Part shown: in pieces, positions 15,716 through 23,061 of the stretch
How the letters are laid out: every line of letters starts with the position of its first letter
Position numbering within the stretch: the first letter of the stretch is position 1
Translations under genes and position numbers: made by a program
The notes under the pieces: generated by a model
The model's database searches: none
What the model saw: the letters and a program-made list of their open reading frames with translations, nothing else
Told to the model about the DNA's origin: nothing
Source of the DNA: M55B127 sp035269185
Lineage (GTDB): Bacteria > Bacillota > Halanaerobiia > Halanaerobiales > M55B127
Assembly: GCA_964430875.1 (NCBI GenBank)
Contig: CAYSHP010000031.1
Span: 1-27,252 of the forward strand
Reading direction: 5' to 3'
Length of the DNA: 27,252 bases

Positions 15716-16596
15716 TGAGTGATATATTAATTAAAGTGTTAGGTACAGCTCAGGATGGGGGCTACCCCCAGTCGGGCTGTGATTGTCCTAACTGTCAAAG
15801 AGTAAGAAAAGATAAAAGTTTCCTAAGGTATCCAGCTTCAATTGCAGTCTTAGATAAAAAAGCTAAGGAAAGTTTTTTAATTGATCCTACTCCTCATATA
15901 CCTGAACAGTTAGAAAGATTAAATCAAGCAGCTCAAAAATTAAATTTTCCTGAGGATCATCTAAAAGAAATATTAATTACTCACGCTCATATGGGTCATT
16001 ATACCGGATTAATGTACTTCGGGAAAGAGGCATTAAACAGCAGTGGTTTAAAAGTTAGAGGGAGTTCGCGTTTAAAAGAATTTTTATCTAATAATCAACC
16101 CTGGCAGGCTTTAGTTGATAACGGCAATATTGAAATTAATATATTTATTTTTGGCCAACAAATATATGATGATAAGAGCTTTAATATTGAGGCCGTACAA
16201 GTACCACACCGAGCTGAATTTACAGATACAGCTGGCTTTTTAATTAAAGGAGATCAGAAAGCACTTTTTTATCTACCTGATATAGATAGTTGGGATGGGT
16301 TTAGAGCAAAGTTTGCTGATCTAAGTACAAGTACAGATTATATGTTAATTGATGGTACTTTTTATACAAAAGAGGAGTTAGGAGAACTTAGAGACAGAAG
16401 TATTAAAAATGTTCCCCATCCTCCCATTGAAGAGACAATTGAAGAATTATTAGAAAATAAATTAGAAAAAAATAATAGTAAAATTTACTTTACTCACTTT
16501 AACCACACTAATCAGGTGCTCAATCCTAATTTCAATAATCAGTTTGCAGAAGACAATATTTTCTTTTTAGATGAAGATATGGAGTTTGAGTTATAA
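15715..16596 (+). CDS. PqqB-like metallo-beta-lactamase-fold hydrolase
   Basis: This 293-residue MBL-fold protein opens with LGTAQDGGYPQ and a Cys22-x-Cys24-x2-Cys27 zinc knuckle (CDCPNC), the pattern shared by PqqB and PhnP. The active-site motif is His90-x-His92-x2-His95 (THAHMGH). The Asp usual before the last His is Gly94, so the second metal site is probably weakened. Further candidate ligands are His165 (VPHRAEF), Asp189/Asp191 (LPDID) and His261/His264. No PQQ precursor peptide or other pqq gene is nearby, so PQQ synthesis is unlikely. The gene is translationally coupled to the T-box-controlled carrier. A hydrolase or oxygenase acting on an aromatic amino-acid derivative is only a speculation from context. 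Confidence 0.82.
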   Translation: MSDILIKVLGTAQDGGYPQSGCDCPNCQRVRKDKSFLRYPASIAVLDKKAKESFLIDPTPHIPEQLERLNQAAQKLNFPEDHLKEILITHAHMGHYTGLMYFGKEALNSSGLKVRGSSRLKEFLSNNQPWQALVDNGNIEINIFIFGQQIYDDKSFNIEAVQVPHRAEFTDTAGFLIKGDQKALFYLPDIDSWDGFRAKFADLSTSTDYMLIDGTFYTKEELGELRDRSIKNVPHPPIEETIEELLENKLEKNNSKIYFTHFNHTNQVLNPNFNNQFAEDNIFFLDEDMEFEL

Positions 16597-16615
16597 AAAT
16601 AATTCTCTATAATAT

Positions 16616-16644
16616 TTGAAAGTTAACGGTCCTAGTAATATAAT
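16616..16644 (+). promoter_or_regulatory. Sigma-A promoter for the aspartokinase-decarboxylase unit
   Basis: TTGAAA (16616-16621), a 17-base spacer and TATAAT (16639-16644) lie 40 bp before the aspartokinase GTG start. The predicted untranslated leader is about 30 bases, too short for a lysine riboswitch. Confidence 0.85.
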
Positions 16645-16683
16645 AATAGAACAAAATATAGAATCTAGAAGGGAGTATCTATT

Positions 16684-18072
16684 GTGTTAACAGTAGAAAA
16701 AATTGGCGGTACTTCAATGATTGAATTTCAGTTAGTTTTGGAAAATATTATTGGACAACCAGACTCAGAACGTTTTAGCTATAATAGGGTTTTTGTAGTT
16801 TCTGCTTATGCCAAAGTTACAGATTTACTATTAGAGAATAAGAAAACTTTAGAACCCGGTATCTATCAAAGTTTTGTTAATAATGACGGTACTTATAAAG
16901 AAAAGTTAGATCAATTAGTTTACAGATTGACCGATATTAACAAGAAATTTGCTGATTTGGGTCTTGATGTTCAAGAAGCAGACCGTTTTATCAAAAAAAG
17001 AATAGAACACACTAAAAAGTATTTAGATAGCATGGAAGAGATTATATCTTCAGGTTATATAAAAGAAGCCAATATATATTCGGCAGCAAGAGAGATTTTG
17101 GCTTCTTTAGGGGAAGCACATTCAGCCTATAATTCCCATAATATACTGTCTAATTTAGGAATTAGTTCCCAGTTTGTAGATTTAACCGGTTTCTATGATA
17201 GGACCCAACTTACAATGATAGAAAGAATTAAAAAATCATTTACTGATATTGATTTGTTTCGAAATATTGTAATTGCCCCTGGTTATACAAAAGATAAAGG
17301 TGGTATGATAACCCAGTATGGACGCGGTTATTCTGAAATAACATTTTCACGTGTAGCCACCTTTTTAGAGGCTGACCAGGCTATTATTCATAAAGAACAC
17401 CATCTATCTTCAGCCGATCCAGCCATTGTGGGGGAAGCCAAAGCAATTCCAGTTGGCAAAACTAACTACAATGTGGCAGACCAACTAGCTGATATCGGCA
17501 TGGAAGCCATACACCCGAAAGCTTCTAAACCATTAGAATTAGCCGGTATTAAGTTAATTGTTAAAAATACCTTTGAACCTGATCATCCCGGTACAATAAT
17601 AACGAAAGATTATGTAGTAGAAGACTCTAAAATAGAGATTATTGCTGGCTCAAAAAAAATGGTTGTAATAGAAGTACATGACACATCAATGGTAGGAGAA
17701 GTTGGTTTTGATTATGAAATAATGAAGATCTTAAAGAAATATAATATTAGTTATGTAATGAAAGCGACTAATGCCAACAGTATTTCACAGGTAGTATGGG
17801 AAAAAGATTTAAGTGAAAAATTAGTTAATGAACTTAAAGATAAGTATACCGATATAAAAATAAAAAATATTGCAATAGTTTGTTTAATAGGTTCTAACAT
17901 AAGTAAACCTAATATTTTGGCTAAAGCAGCTCAAGTGTTAGGTGAAAATGGTATTAATATAGATTGTATGTCTATTTCTCTAAGTCAGGTCAATATTCAG
18001 TTTGTGGTAGACAGAGTTAACTATATAAAGTCAATTAAACTATTAAACGATAATCTAATGTTTGATAAATAA
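16684..18072 (+). CDS. Aspartate kinase resembling the ectoine-associated type (Ask_Ect-like)
   Basis: This 462-residue enzyme phosphorylates L-aspartate, the entry step to lysine, threonine, methionine and ectoine. The N-terminus has KIGGTSM (residues 6-12) instead of the common KFGGTS. Distinctive stretches are NRVFVVSAYAKVTDLLLENKK, GRGYSEITFSR, IIHKEHHLSSADPAIVG and MEAIHPKAS near residues 40-60 and 215-285. As I recall them, these match aspartokinases found in ectoine gene clusters of halophiles far better than ordinary LysC or ThrA. Residues 310-460 hold two ACT-type regulatory domains. The start is GTG with AAGGGAG 8 bases upstream. No ectABC genes are present; the partner gene is a diaminopimelate-decarboxylase-like enzyme starting 18 bp downstream. 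The kinase call is firm and the subtype rests on memory of family sequences. Confidence 0.9.
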   Translation: MLTVEKIGGTSMIEFQLVLENIIGQPDSERFSYNRVFVVSAYAKVTDLLLENKKTLEPGIYQSFVNNDGTYKEKLDQLVYRLTDINKKFADLGLDVQEADRFIKKRIEHTKKYLDSMEEIISSGYIKEANIYSAAREILASLGEAHSAYNSHNILSNLGISSQFVDLTGFYDRTQLTMIERIKKSFTDIDLFRNIVIAPGYTKDKGGMITQYGRGYSEITFSRVATFLEADQAIIHKEHHLSSADPAIVGEAKAIPVGKTNYNVADQLADIGMEAIHPKASKPLELAGIKLIVKNTFEPDHPGTIITKDYVVEDSKIEIIAGSKKMVVIEVHDTSMVGEVGFDYEIMKILKKYNISYVMKATNANSISQVVWEKDLSEKLVNELKDKYTDIKIKNIAIVCLIGSNISKPNILAKAAQVLGENGINIDCMSISLSQVNIQFVVDRVNYIKSIKLLNDNLMFDK

Positions 18073-18080
18073 ATTTTGGT

Positions 18081-18093
18081 GGTGATGAAAATG
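18081..18093 (+). promoter_or_regulatory. GGTGAT Shine-Dalgarno deciding the decarboxylase start
   Basis: GGTGAT (18081-18086) matches the end of the anti-Shine-Dalgarno and lies 4 bases before ATG 18091, the normal offset for this part of the motif. An in-frame TTG at 18076 would overlap this site and is unlikely to be used. Confidence 0.75.
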
Positions 18094-19350
18094 AAAAAGG
18101 AACTTCCCTTTACTAAAGAAAAAATTAAGAAGATAATAGATAACTATCCAACTCCTTTTCATATTTATGATGAAAAGGCTATTAGAGATAATGCTAGGAG
18201 ATTTTTAAAGGCCTTTGATTGGAATGATGGATTTAAAGAATACTTCGCAGTAAAGGCAACACCCAATCCTTTTATTTTAAAAATATTAAAGGAAGAAGGA
18301 TTTGGAGCAGACTGTAGTTCTTTAACTGAACTAATGCTCTCTAAAGAAGTTGGGATTACAGGTGAAGAGATTATGTTTACTTCTAACAACACACCGGCTG
18401 AAGAATATGAGAAGGCAAGAGAATTAGGAGCAATTATCAATTTAGATGATATTTCTCATATTCCGTTTTTGGCTAAACACGGTGGCATTCCTAATTTAAT
18501 ATCTTTACGATATAACCCAGGCAGCCGAAGAGAGGGCAGTTTTATAATGGGAGACCCTTCGGAAGTTAAGTATGGTTTTACCAAGGAGCAGATTTTTAAA
18601 GGTTTAGCAGATTTAAAACATAGGGGTGTAGAAAGATTTGGGCTGCATACCTTTATCGCTTCTAATGAATTAAACCAGCAGTACTTTGTTGATACAGCTG
18701 AAATGATGTTCAAACTGGCTGTAGAAGTAAAAGAAAGGCTTGATATAAATCTTGAATTTTTAAATATAGGTGGGGGAATCGGTATACCATATAGGCCGGA
18801 AGAAGAGCCGGTTGATTTAGAAGTTGTAGGTTCTGGTATTAAAGATAAATATGAACAGGTAATAAAAGCTAATAATTTAGATCCCCTGGCAATCTTTATG
18901 GAATGTGGCCGTATGATAACCGGACCTTATGGCTATTTAATATCAGAGGTAATCCATAAAAAGAATATCTATAAAAAGCATGTAGGCTTAGATGCCAGCA
19001 TGAATGATCTGATGAGGCCGGGCATGTATGATGCCTATCATCATGTAACAGTAATGGGCAAAGAAGAAGAGCCGAAAAAATATAGCTATGATGTGACAGG
19101 TTCTCTTTGTGAATCGATAGATAGATTTGCGGTTGACAGGAAACTTCCTAAAATTGAGGTTGGAGACACTATTGTAATTCATGATACTGGAGCACACGGC
19201 CATGCGATGGGTTTTAACTATAACGGTAAATTAAGAGGAGGAGAACTACTTTTAAGAGAAAACGGAGAAGTAGTTGAAATTAGAAGGTCAGAAACAATTG
19301 AGGATTATTTTGCTACTCTTGATTTTGATAAGTTAAAAGATTTTGATTAA
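18091..19350 (+). CDS. lysA: Diaminopimelate decarboxylase-like PLP enzyme (LysA family)
   Basis: This 419-residue fold-III PLP decarboxylase would convert meso-diaminopimelate to L-lysine. Lys55 in YFAVKATPNP is the PLP lysine. GGGIG (227-231) binds the phosphate. ECGR (271-274) and CES (340-342) are substrate-site motifs, the latter from the partner subunit. A C-terminal GHAMGFNYNG is also typical. The usual HIGSQ-type motif after GLH is altered (GLHTFIASN, residues 184-192), a change at the cofactor/substrate edge. I start at ATG 18091 because of the GGTGAT site. It forms a unit with the aspartokinase and ends before a strong terminator. The pair covers the first and last steps of lysine synthesis. 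A different decarboxylation substrate is possible given the altered motif. Confidence 0.85.
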   Translation: MKKELPFTKEKIKKIIDNYPTPFHIYDEKAIRDNARRFLKAFDWNDGFKEYFAVKATPNPFILKILKEEGFGADCSSLTELMLSKEVGITGEEIMFTSNNTPAEEYEKARELGAIINLDDISHIPFLAKHGGIPNLISLRYNPGSRREGSFIMGDPSEVKYGFTKEQIFKGLADLKHRGVERFGLHTFIASNELNQQYFVDTAEMMFKLAVEVKERLDINLEFLNIGGGIGIPYRPEEEPVDLEVVGSGIKDKYEQVIKANNLDPLAIFMECGRMITGPYGYLISEVIHKKNIYKKHVGLDASMNDLMRPGMYDAYHHVTVMGKEEEPKKYSYDVTGSLCESIDRFAVDRKLPKIEVGDTIVIHDTGAHGHAMGFNYNGKLRGGELLLRENGEVVEIRRSETIEDYFATLDFDKLKDFD

Positions 19351-19377
19351 TAACAAAAAATAAATATTTTATTATTA

Positions 19378-19421
19378 TTAACCCTGCTTGAGGTACAAAC
19401 TTGAGCAGGGTTAATTTTTTT
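19378..19421 (+). terminator. Intrinsic terminator after the decarboxylase gene
   Basis: TTAACCCTGCT (19378-19388) pairs perfectly with AGCAGGGTTAA (19404-19414). Four more pairs close a 7-base loop, and seven T follow (19415-19421). This is a classic rho-independent terminator. Confidence 0.95.
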
Positions 19422-19448
19422 CCTCTTAATATGATATATGTCACAGAA

Positions 19449-19477
19449 TTACACAGTTTATCCTATTATAATATAAT
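19449..19477 (+). promoter_or_regulatory. Candidate promoter for the hemerythrin-cupin unit
   Basis: TATAAT (19472-19477) is a perfect -10 box, with TTACAC 17 bases upstream as a weak -35. An overlapping TATAAT at 19467-19472 is an alternative. The poor -35 suggests possible need for an activator. Confidence 0.5.
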
Positions 19478-19491
19478 TAAAGCAAATAAAG

Positions 19492-19508
19492 CTGATTAGA
19501 TTAATCAG
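19492..19508 (+). promoter_or_regulatory. 7-bp inverted repeat in the 5' leader of the hemerythrin gene
   Basis: CTGATTA gat TAATCAG is a perfect inverted repeat just after the expected transcription start and 4 bases before the AGGAGG site. It may be a 5'-stabilising hairpin or an operator. The half-sites resemble Crp/Fnr-type TGAT but the spacing (7 instead of 4) does not fit Fnr. Confidence 0.45.
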
Positions 19509-19524
19509 GCTTAGGAGGAAAATT

Positions 19525-20283
19525 ATGACTGAAAAGAAAAATCAATTAAAAGATATTTTGGAAAGATTAAATAATGAAGAAGATATAGAAGAAGTTAAAA
19601 AGGAAGCACGTGACTTAATTGAAGAGATTTCTGCTAAAGATTTATCAGAAGCGGAACAGGATTTAATTGATGAAGGTTTAGAAGAAACCAAGTTAAGACA
19701 TCTCTGTGCTGCTCACCTGGAAGTTATGGCTGATGAATTAGAAGAAATGATGGGTGATCTAGATGAATCTCATCCACTAGCTGTATTAGTAAGAGAACAT
19801 GACGAAATCTTAAATACTTTAGATAGATTAGAAATAGCAGTTGATAAGATTGATAAGTTAGATGAATATGATCCTGATAAAGAAGTGTTTCAAGAATTAA
19901 AAGAAATAGGGCAATTATTATTAGAAACTGAAAAACACCATGAAAGAGAAGAAGAAGCCCTCTTCCCCGAAGTTGATGCATTAGGGATTACAGGACCTAC
20001 TCGAATTATGAGAATGGAACATGATGACCTCTGGCCCTATAAAGAAGAAATAAATGAACTGGCTCAAACTGCTGACAAAATGGACTTTGCAGAGTTTAAG
20101 AGTCAGCTAAAAGAACTCTCAGAGTTTTTAGTTCTGACTTTGAGAGATCATATATATAAAGAAAATAATATCCTATACCCCACTGCTAAAGATGTAATTA
20201 CCTATGACAAGTGGGAAAAAATTAAAAATTTAAGTAATGAAATAGGATACTGTTCATTTACCACTTTCAAAGAGGAGGAGTAA
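19525..20283 (+). CDS. DUF438 - hemerythrin protein
   Basis: This 252-residue, very acidic protein has a DUF438-like N-terminus (about 1-80, with HLCAAHLEVMADELEEM) and a hemerythrin bundle at about 85-230. Di-iron ligands are visible in all four helices: VREHDEI, TEKHHEREEEALFP, MEHDDLWP and RDHIYKENNILYP. It would bind oxygen or nitric oxide and could act in storage, sensing or iron-centre protection. It is a shorter relative of the protein at 8257-9465, lacking the PAS domain. It has an AGGAGG site and overlaps the ribosome-binding zone of the cupin gene starting 7 bases later, so the two form a unit. The high acid content fits a protein adapted to high salt, though that is suggestive only. 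Confidence 0.88.
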   Translation: MTEKKNQLKDILERLNNEEDIEEVKKEARDLIEEISAKDLSEAEQDLIDEGLEETKLRHLCAAHLEVMADELEEMMGDLDESHPLAVLVREHDEILNTLDRLEIAVDKIDKLDEYDPDKEVFQELKEIGQLLLETEKHHEREEEALFPEVDALGITGPTRIMRMEHDDLWPYKEEINELAQTADKMDFAEFKSQLKELSEFLVLTLRDHIYKENNILYPTAKDVITYDKWEKIKNLSNEIGYCSFTTFKEEE

Positions 20284-20289
20284 TTAAAG

Positions 20290-20610
20290 ATGAGTGTAAT
20301 TAAATTAGAAGAATTAAAAGCCGAAGAGAATATGCGAGGAATAATGACAAGAGATGTACTAAAAAATGAAAATGTTCAGGTAAAAAACTTACTTTTAGAA
20401 GAAGGTGATATAGTACCTGCCCATCAAGTCCCGGTTGATGTCTTTTTCCATGTGATGGAAGGCAAAGGTACTATCATAATAGGAGATGAATCTTATAAAT
20501 TAGATAAGAAAGAGTTTATAACTTGTCCTCCTAATACAAAAATGAAAGTGATGGCAGACAGAGGTTCTAAATTTAATATTTTGAATGTCAAGACCCCTGC
20601 TTTAAACTAA
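20290..20610 (+). CDS. Small cupin-fold protein
   Basis: This 106-residue protein consists of a single cupin barrel. The first motif reads VPAHQVPVDVFFHVMEGKGTIIIGD (around residues 40-65), with His44 and His52 as probable metal ligands. The second reads KKEFITCPPNTKMKV and lacks the usual His of the second motif, so metal binding may be reduced. The GAGGAG site lies within the end of the hemerythrin gene 6 bases upstream of its stop region, indicating co-expression. Function is unknown. Small cupins next to hemerythrins may help in redox or stress responses, but this is context only. A strong terminator follows. Confidence 0.85.
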   Translation: MSVIKLEELKAEENMRGIMTRDVLKNENVQVKNLLLEEGDIVPAHQVPVDVFFHVMEGKGTIIIGDESYKLDKKEFITCPPNTKMKVMADRGSKFNILNVKTPALN

Positions 20611-20629
20611 AAAACAATACATGTTTTTT

Positions 20630-20658
20630 CACACAGGCCTCCCCCTGTGTGTTTTTTT
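20630..20658 (+). terminator. Intrinsic terminator after the cupin gene
   Basis: CACACAGG (20630-20637) pairs perfectly with CCTGTGTG (20644-20651) across a short C-rich loop, followed by seven T (20652-20658). Confidence 0.95.
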
Positions 20659-20856
20659 ATTCCTAAATATTTGAATTTGTCAAAATATTATAATAAAATA
20701 CTATTAAATTAACTAAAAATAGAGAAAAGAGATTATTTTTTTATAAAAAATATGTAAAAATATGGATTTAAAGTTTTTAATTAGTATTATAAGACAAAAA
20801 TGATATATTTTACTTAAAAAAACAAAATTATTAGTATTAATAGAGGGGTAAATAAT

Positions 20857-21156
20857 ATGGGTAAAAATAATGCAGTAGTGCGTAGTAAACAACCTCGAAA
20901 TGCCAAAAATACAATTGAAAAACTTACAGATATTAAAATGACATTAAATAAAATATGTAATAAAAATGACGAGACTACCTTTTGGGGGAAATTGTTAAAA
21001 AGGGCTTTAGAGATAATAAGTGATGCTGATTATGGTATTACTTATCAGTATAAGGAGGGCAAGATACAATTTATTGAGGCAGTTGGTCATAATATAAATA
21101 TATTAAAAAAGGATTATTTCAATTTGCAGAAAGAAAAAATAAAGCAGCAATTATGA
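20857..21156 (+). CDS. N-terminal half of a split GAF domain
   Basis: This 99-residue reading frame holds a basic N-terminus and the first half of a GAF domain (LEIISDADYGITYQYKEGKIQFIEAVGHNINILKK). That stretch aligns by eye with the GAF of the protein at 25295-27079 (AMELIEHADYGSISVYEQKEW). It ends at a TGA that overlaps the ATG of the next frame by four bases (ATGA). The following frame carries the rest of the GAF domain, so the two were one gene. A run of six A (21134-21139) inside the overlap of the open frames is a natural place for a single-base change or slippage. It may be a frameshifted gene, a sequencing error, or two coupled polypeptides. The GAGGGG site before 20857 looks functional. 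Confidence 0.7.
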   Translation: MGKNNAVVRSKQPRNAKNTIEKLTDIKMTLNKICNKNDETTFWGKLLKRALEIISDADYGITYQYKEGKIQFIEAVGHNINILKKDYFNLQKEKIKQQL

Positions 21157-22613
21157 ATAACATTTTAGACAGATATAAACAAGAATTAGAACAGCAAGAT
21201 TTTAAAAAAATAAAAGAGGTAACTTTACCTATAAAAGAATCTCTTACCTTTGATATTTATTATAAAGATAAGCCCCGCGGTGGAATCATTTTAGATATAG
21301 AAGAAGATAGTGATAAAACTTTTAAAAAAAGAGATATTCACCTATTAGAATTCATATTAGACATTGCTTATTCTTTTTATGAGCGGGACAGGGAAATAGA
21401 ATATAAAAAGCAGCATGCTTATTTCAAACAGCTTTTTAATAAATCAACAGAAGCAATTGCCTTACTGGATAATGAGAATAAAGTTATTAATATTAATGAA
21501 TCATTTGAAAAATTATTTGGTTATAAATTAGAGGAAATAAAAGGTTTTGATATTGATAATTATATACTGCCCGAAGCTAGAATTATAGAAGGTGAAAAAT
21601 ATACAAAAAAAGTTACCAATAAAAAAGAATTAAAAAAAGAAACAATAAGAAAAAATAAACAAGGTGAACTTATTCCAGTTTCATTACATGGTTTTCCAAT
21701 TACTCTTGAGAATGGTCAAATTGGCATATATGCTTTATATAATGATATTTCTAAACGAAAAGAAGAAGAGAAAAAGATTAGATATCTATCTTTTCATGAT
21801 CAATTAACGGGTTTATATAACCGAAGATTTTTTGAAGAAACAATTGAAAGGTTAAAAAAATCTAGAAAAGCACCAGTGGGAGTTATTACTGCAGATTTAG
21901 ATAACTTAAAAGATATTAATGATTTATATGGGCATGACCAGGGAGATGAATTTATCAAAAAAACTGCTCAGATAATTAAAGATTCTGTTAGACAAGGAGA
22001 TATTGTTTGTAGGGTGGGTGGAGATGAATTTACGGTAGTACTAGTAAATATCAGTGAAGAAGCTATTTATGATATTAAAAATAGAATTCAAGAAAAGGTA
22101 AGTGATATAGATTATTTTGATACTAAAGTTAGTCTTTCGTTAGGAGTTTCAATCAAGAAAACAGAAGAAGATAATATTGAAGATGTTATTAAAATGTCTG
22201 ATAAGAATATGTACGAAATGAAAAGGGACAATAAAAACAAAAATTTGAAGAGAAGGTTAAGTTTGATAAAAAATAGAGAAAAAGTTGTTTTTGAAGAAGG
22301 ACCTGTGTCAATTTGCATTGCAGATTTTGATAGTAATATAATTGATGCTAATCATAAATTTAGTAATATGTTAGGCTATTCAAAAAAAGAACTTAAAAAC
22401 AAGACATTTTTAGAGATTACTAAAAAGAAGGACAGAACTAGAAACTTAAATTATACTGAGAAAATGTTAAATAATGAAATAGAATATTTTGAGATGGAAA
22501 AGAAATATATAAAAAAGAGTGGAGAATATATTAATGTTAAATTAAAGGTTAAAGTAGTCAAAGATAATAATGGTAAACCAGCCTTTAACATAGCCTTTGT
22601 TGAAGAACTATAA
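21153..22613 (+). CDS. Diguanylate cyclase with PAS-GGDEF-PAS layout (lacks the start of its GAF)
   Basis: This 486-residue protein begins with the second half of a GAF domain (to about residue 80). Then come PAS at about 92-205, GGDEF at about 208-370 and a C-terminal PAS at about 375-486. The catalytic GGDEF is at 289-293 and the inhibitory RxxD site is Arg280-Asp283. Both are intact, so it should make cyclic di-GMP with product inhibition. A PAS after the GGDEF is unusual and shared with the paralogue at 23062-25155. No membrane segment is present, so it is cytoplasmic. There is no good Shine-Dalgarno of its own, so translation probably depends on coupling through ATGA or on a frameshift from 20857. 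Codon use is strongly AT-biased. Confidence 0.88.
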   Translation: MNNILDRYKQELEQQDFKKIKEVTLPIKESLTFDIYYKDKPRGGIILDIEEDSDKTFKKRDIHLLEFILDIAYSFYERDREIEYKKQHAYFKQLFNKSTEAIALLDNENKVININESFEKLFGYKLEEIKGFDIDNYILPEARIIEGEKYTKKVTNKKELKKETIRKNKQGELIPVSLHGFPITLENGQIGIYALYNDISKRKEEEKKIRYLSFHDQLTGLYNRRFFEETIERLKKSRKAPVGVITADLDNLKDINDLYGHDQGDEFIKKTAQIIKDSVRQGDIVCRVGGDEFTVVLVNISEEAIYDIKNRIQEKVSDIDYFDTKVSLSLGVSIKKTEEDNIEDVIKMSDKNMYEMKRDNKNKNLKRRLSLIKNREKVVFEEGPVSICIADFDSNIIDANHKFSNMLGYSKKELKNKTFLEITKKKDRTRNLNYTEKMLNNEIEYFEMEKKYIKKSGEYINVKLKVKVVKDNNGKPAFNIAFVEEL

Positions 22614-23061
22614 TTATTTTTAAAAGTTAGTATATTGAATTATATAATGGGTTTCATAATGTATATTTAAAATTCAATTTAATTTTATACTACCAAAAGC
22701 AGTTATATTTTAATAAATTGATATATTTAGTCAGATAGCATAGTATTTTAAAGTATTATATAATATATATCATTATAGACCATTTAATTAGTTATATAGT
22801 TCTTTAATTTTCATGAAAGACAGACGTTTTTATAAAATATAAGCATAAAAATGAAATTTGAGCATTATTATAAAAAAATATTGTCATATAGTTAAATTAA
22901 TATAGATAAAGAGAAGCAATTTGTAATAAATCAAGAGCTAAATTATTTTATTAAAAAGACTTTTAAAATTCTAAATTTATTTTACTAAAACTGACTAAAA
23001 GCTAAGATTATTATGCTAAATAATAAATGTGAAATTAAATCTAAATAAAAGGTGAAATATT
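22614..23061 (+). other. 448-bp AT-rich intergenic stretch
   Basis: I see no convincing gene, structured RNA, cyclic di-GMP riboswitch or GC-rich terminator here. The sequence is extremely AT-rich with many TATA-like runs, so a promoter for the next gene is expected but cannot be picked with confidence. The last bases hold a GGTGA ribosome-binding site. Confidence 0.6.

Noticed and set aside
16597..16683. Lysine riboswitch or T-box ahead of aspartokinase
   Set aside because: The leader from the predicted start is only about 30 bases, too short for either.
19441..19460. Direct-repeat-like CTGTGTAATT/CTGTGACATA (minus strand) as a Crp-type operator
   Set aside because: The halves are in direct and not inverted orientation and match only partly, so it is not convincing as an operator.
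22614..23061. Cyclic di-GMP riboswitch before the second diguanylate cyclase gene
   Set aside because: The conserved GEMM-I core sequences are not present; the region is nearly all A and T with no GC-rich paired core.
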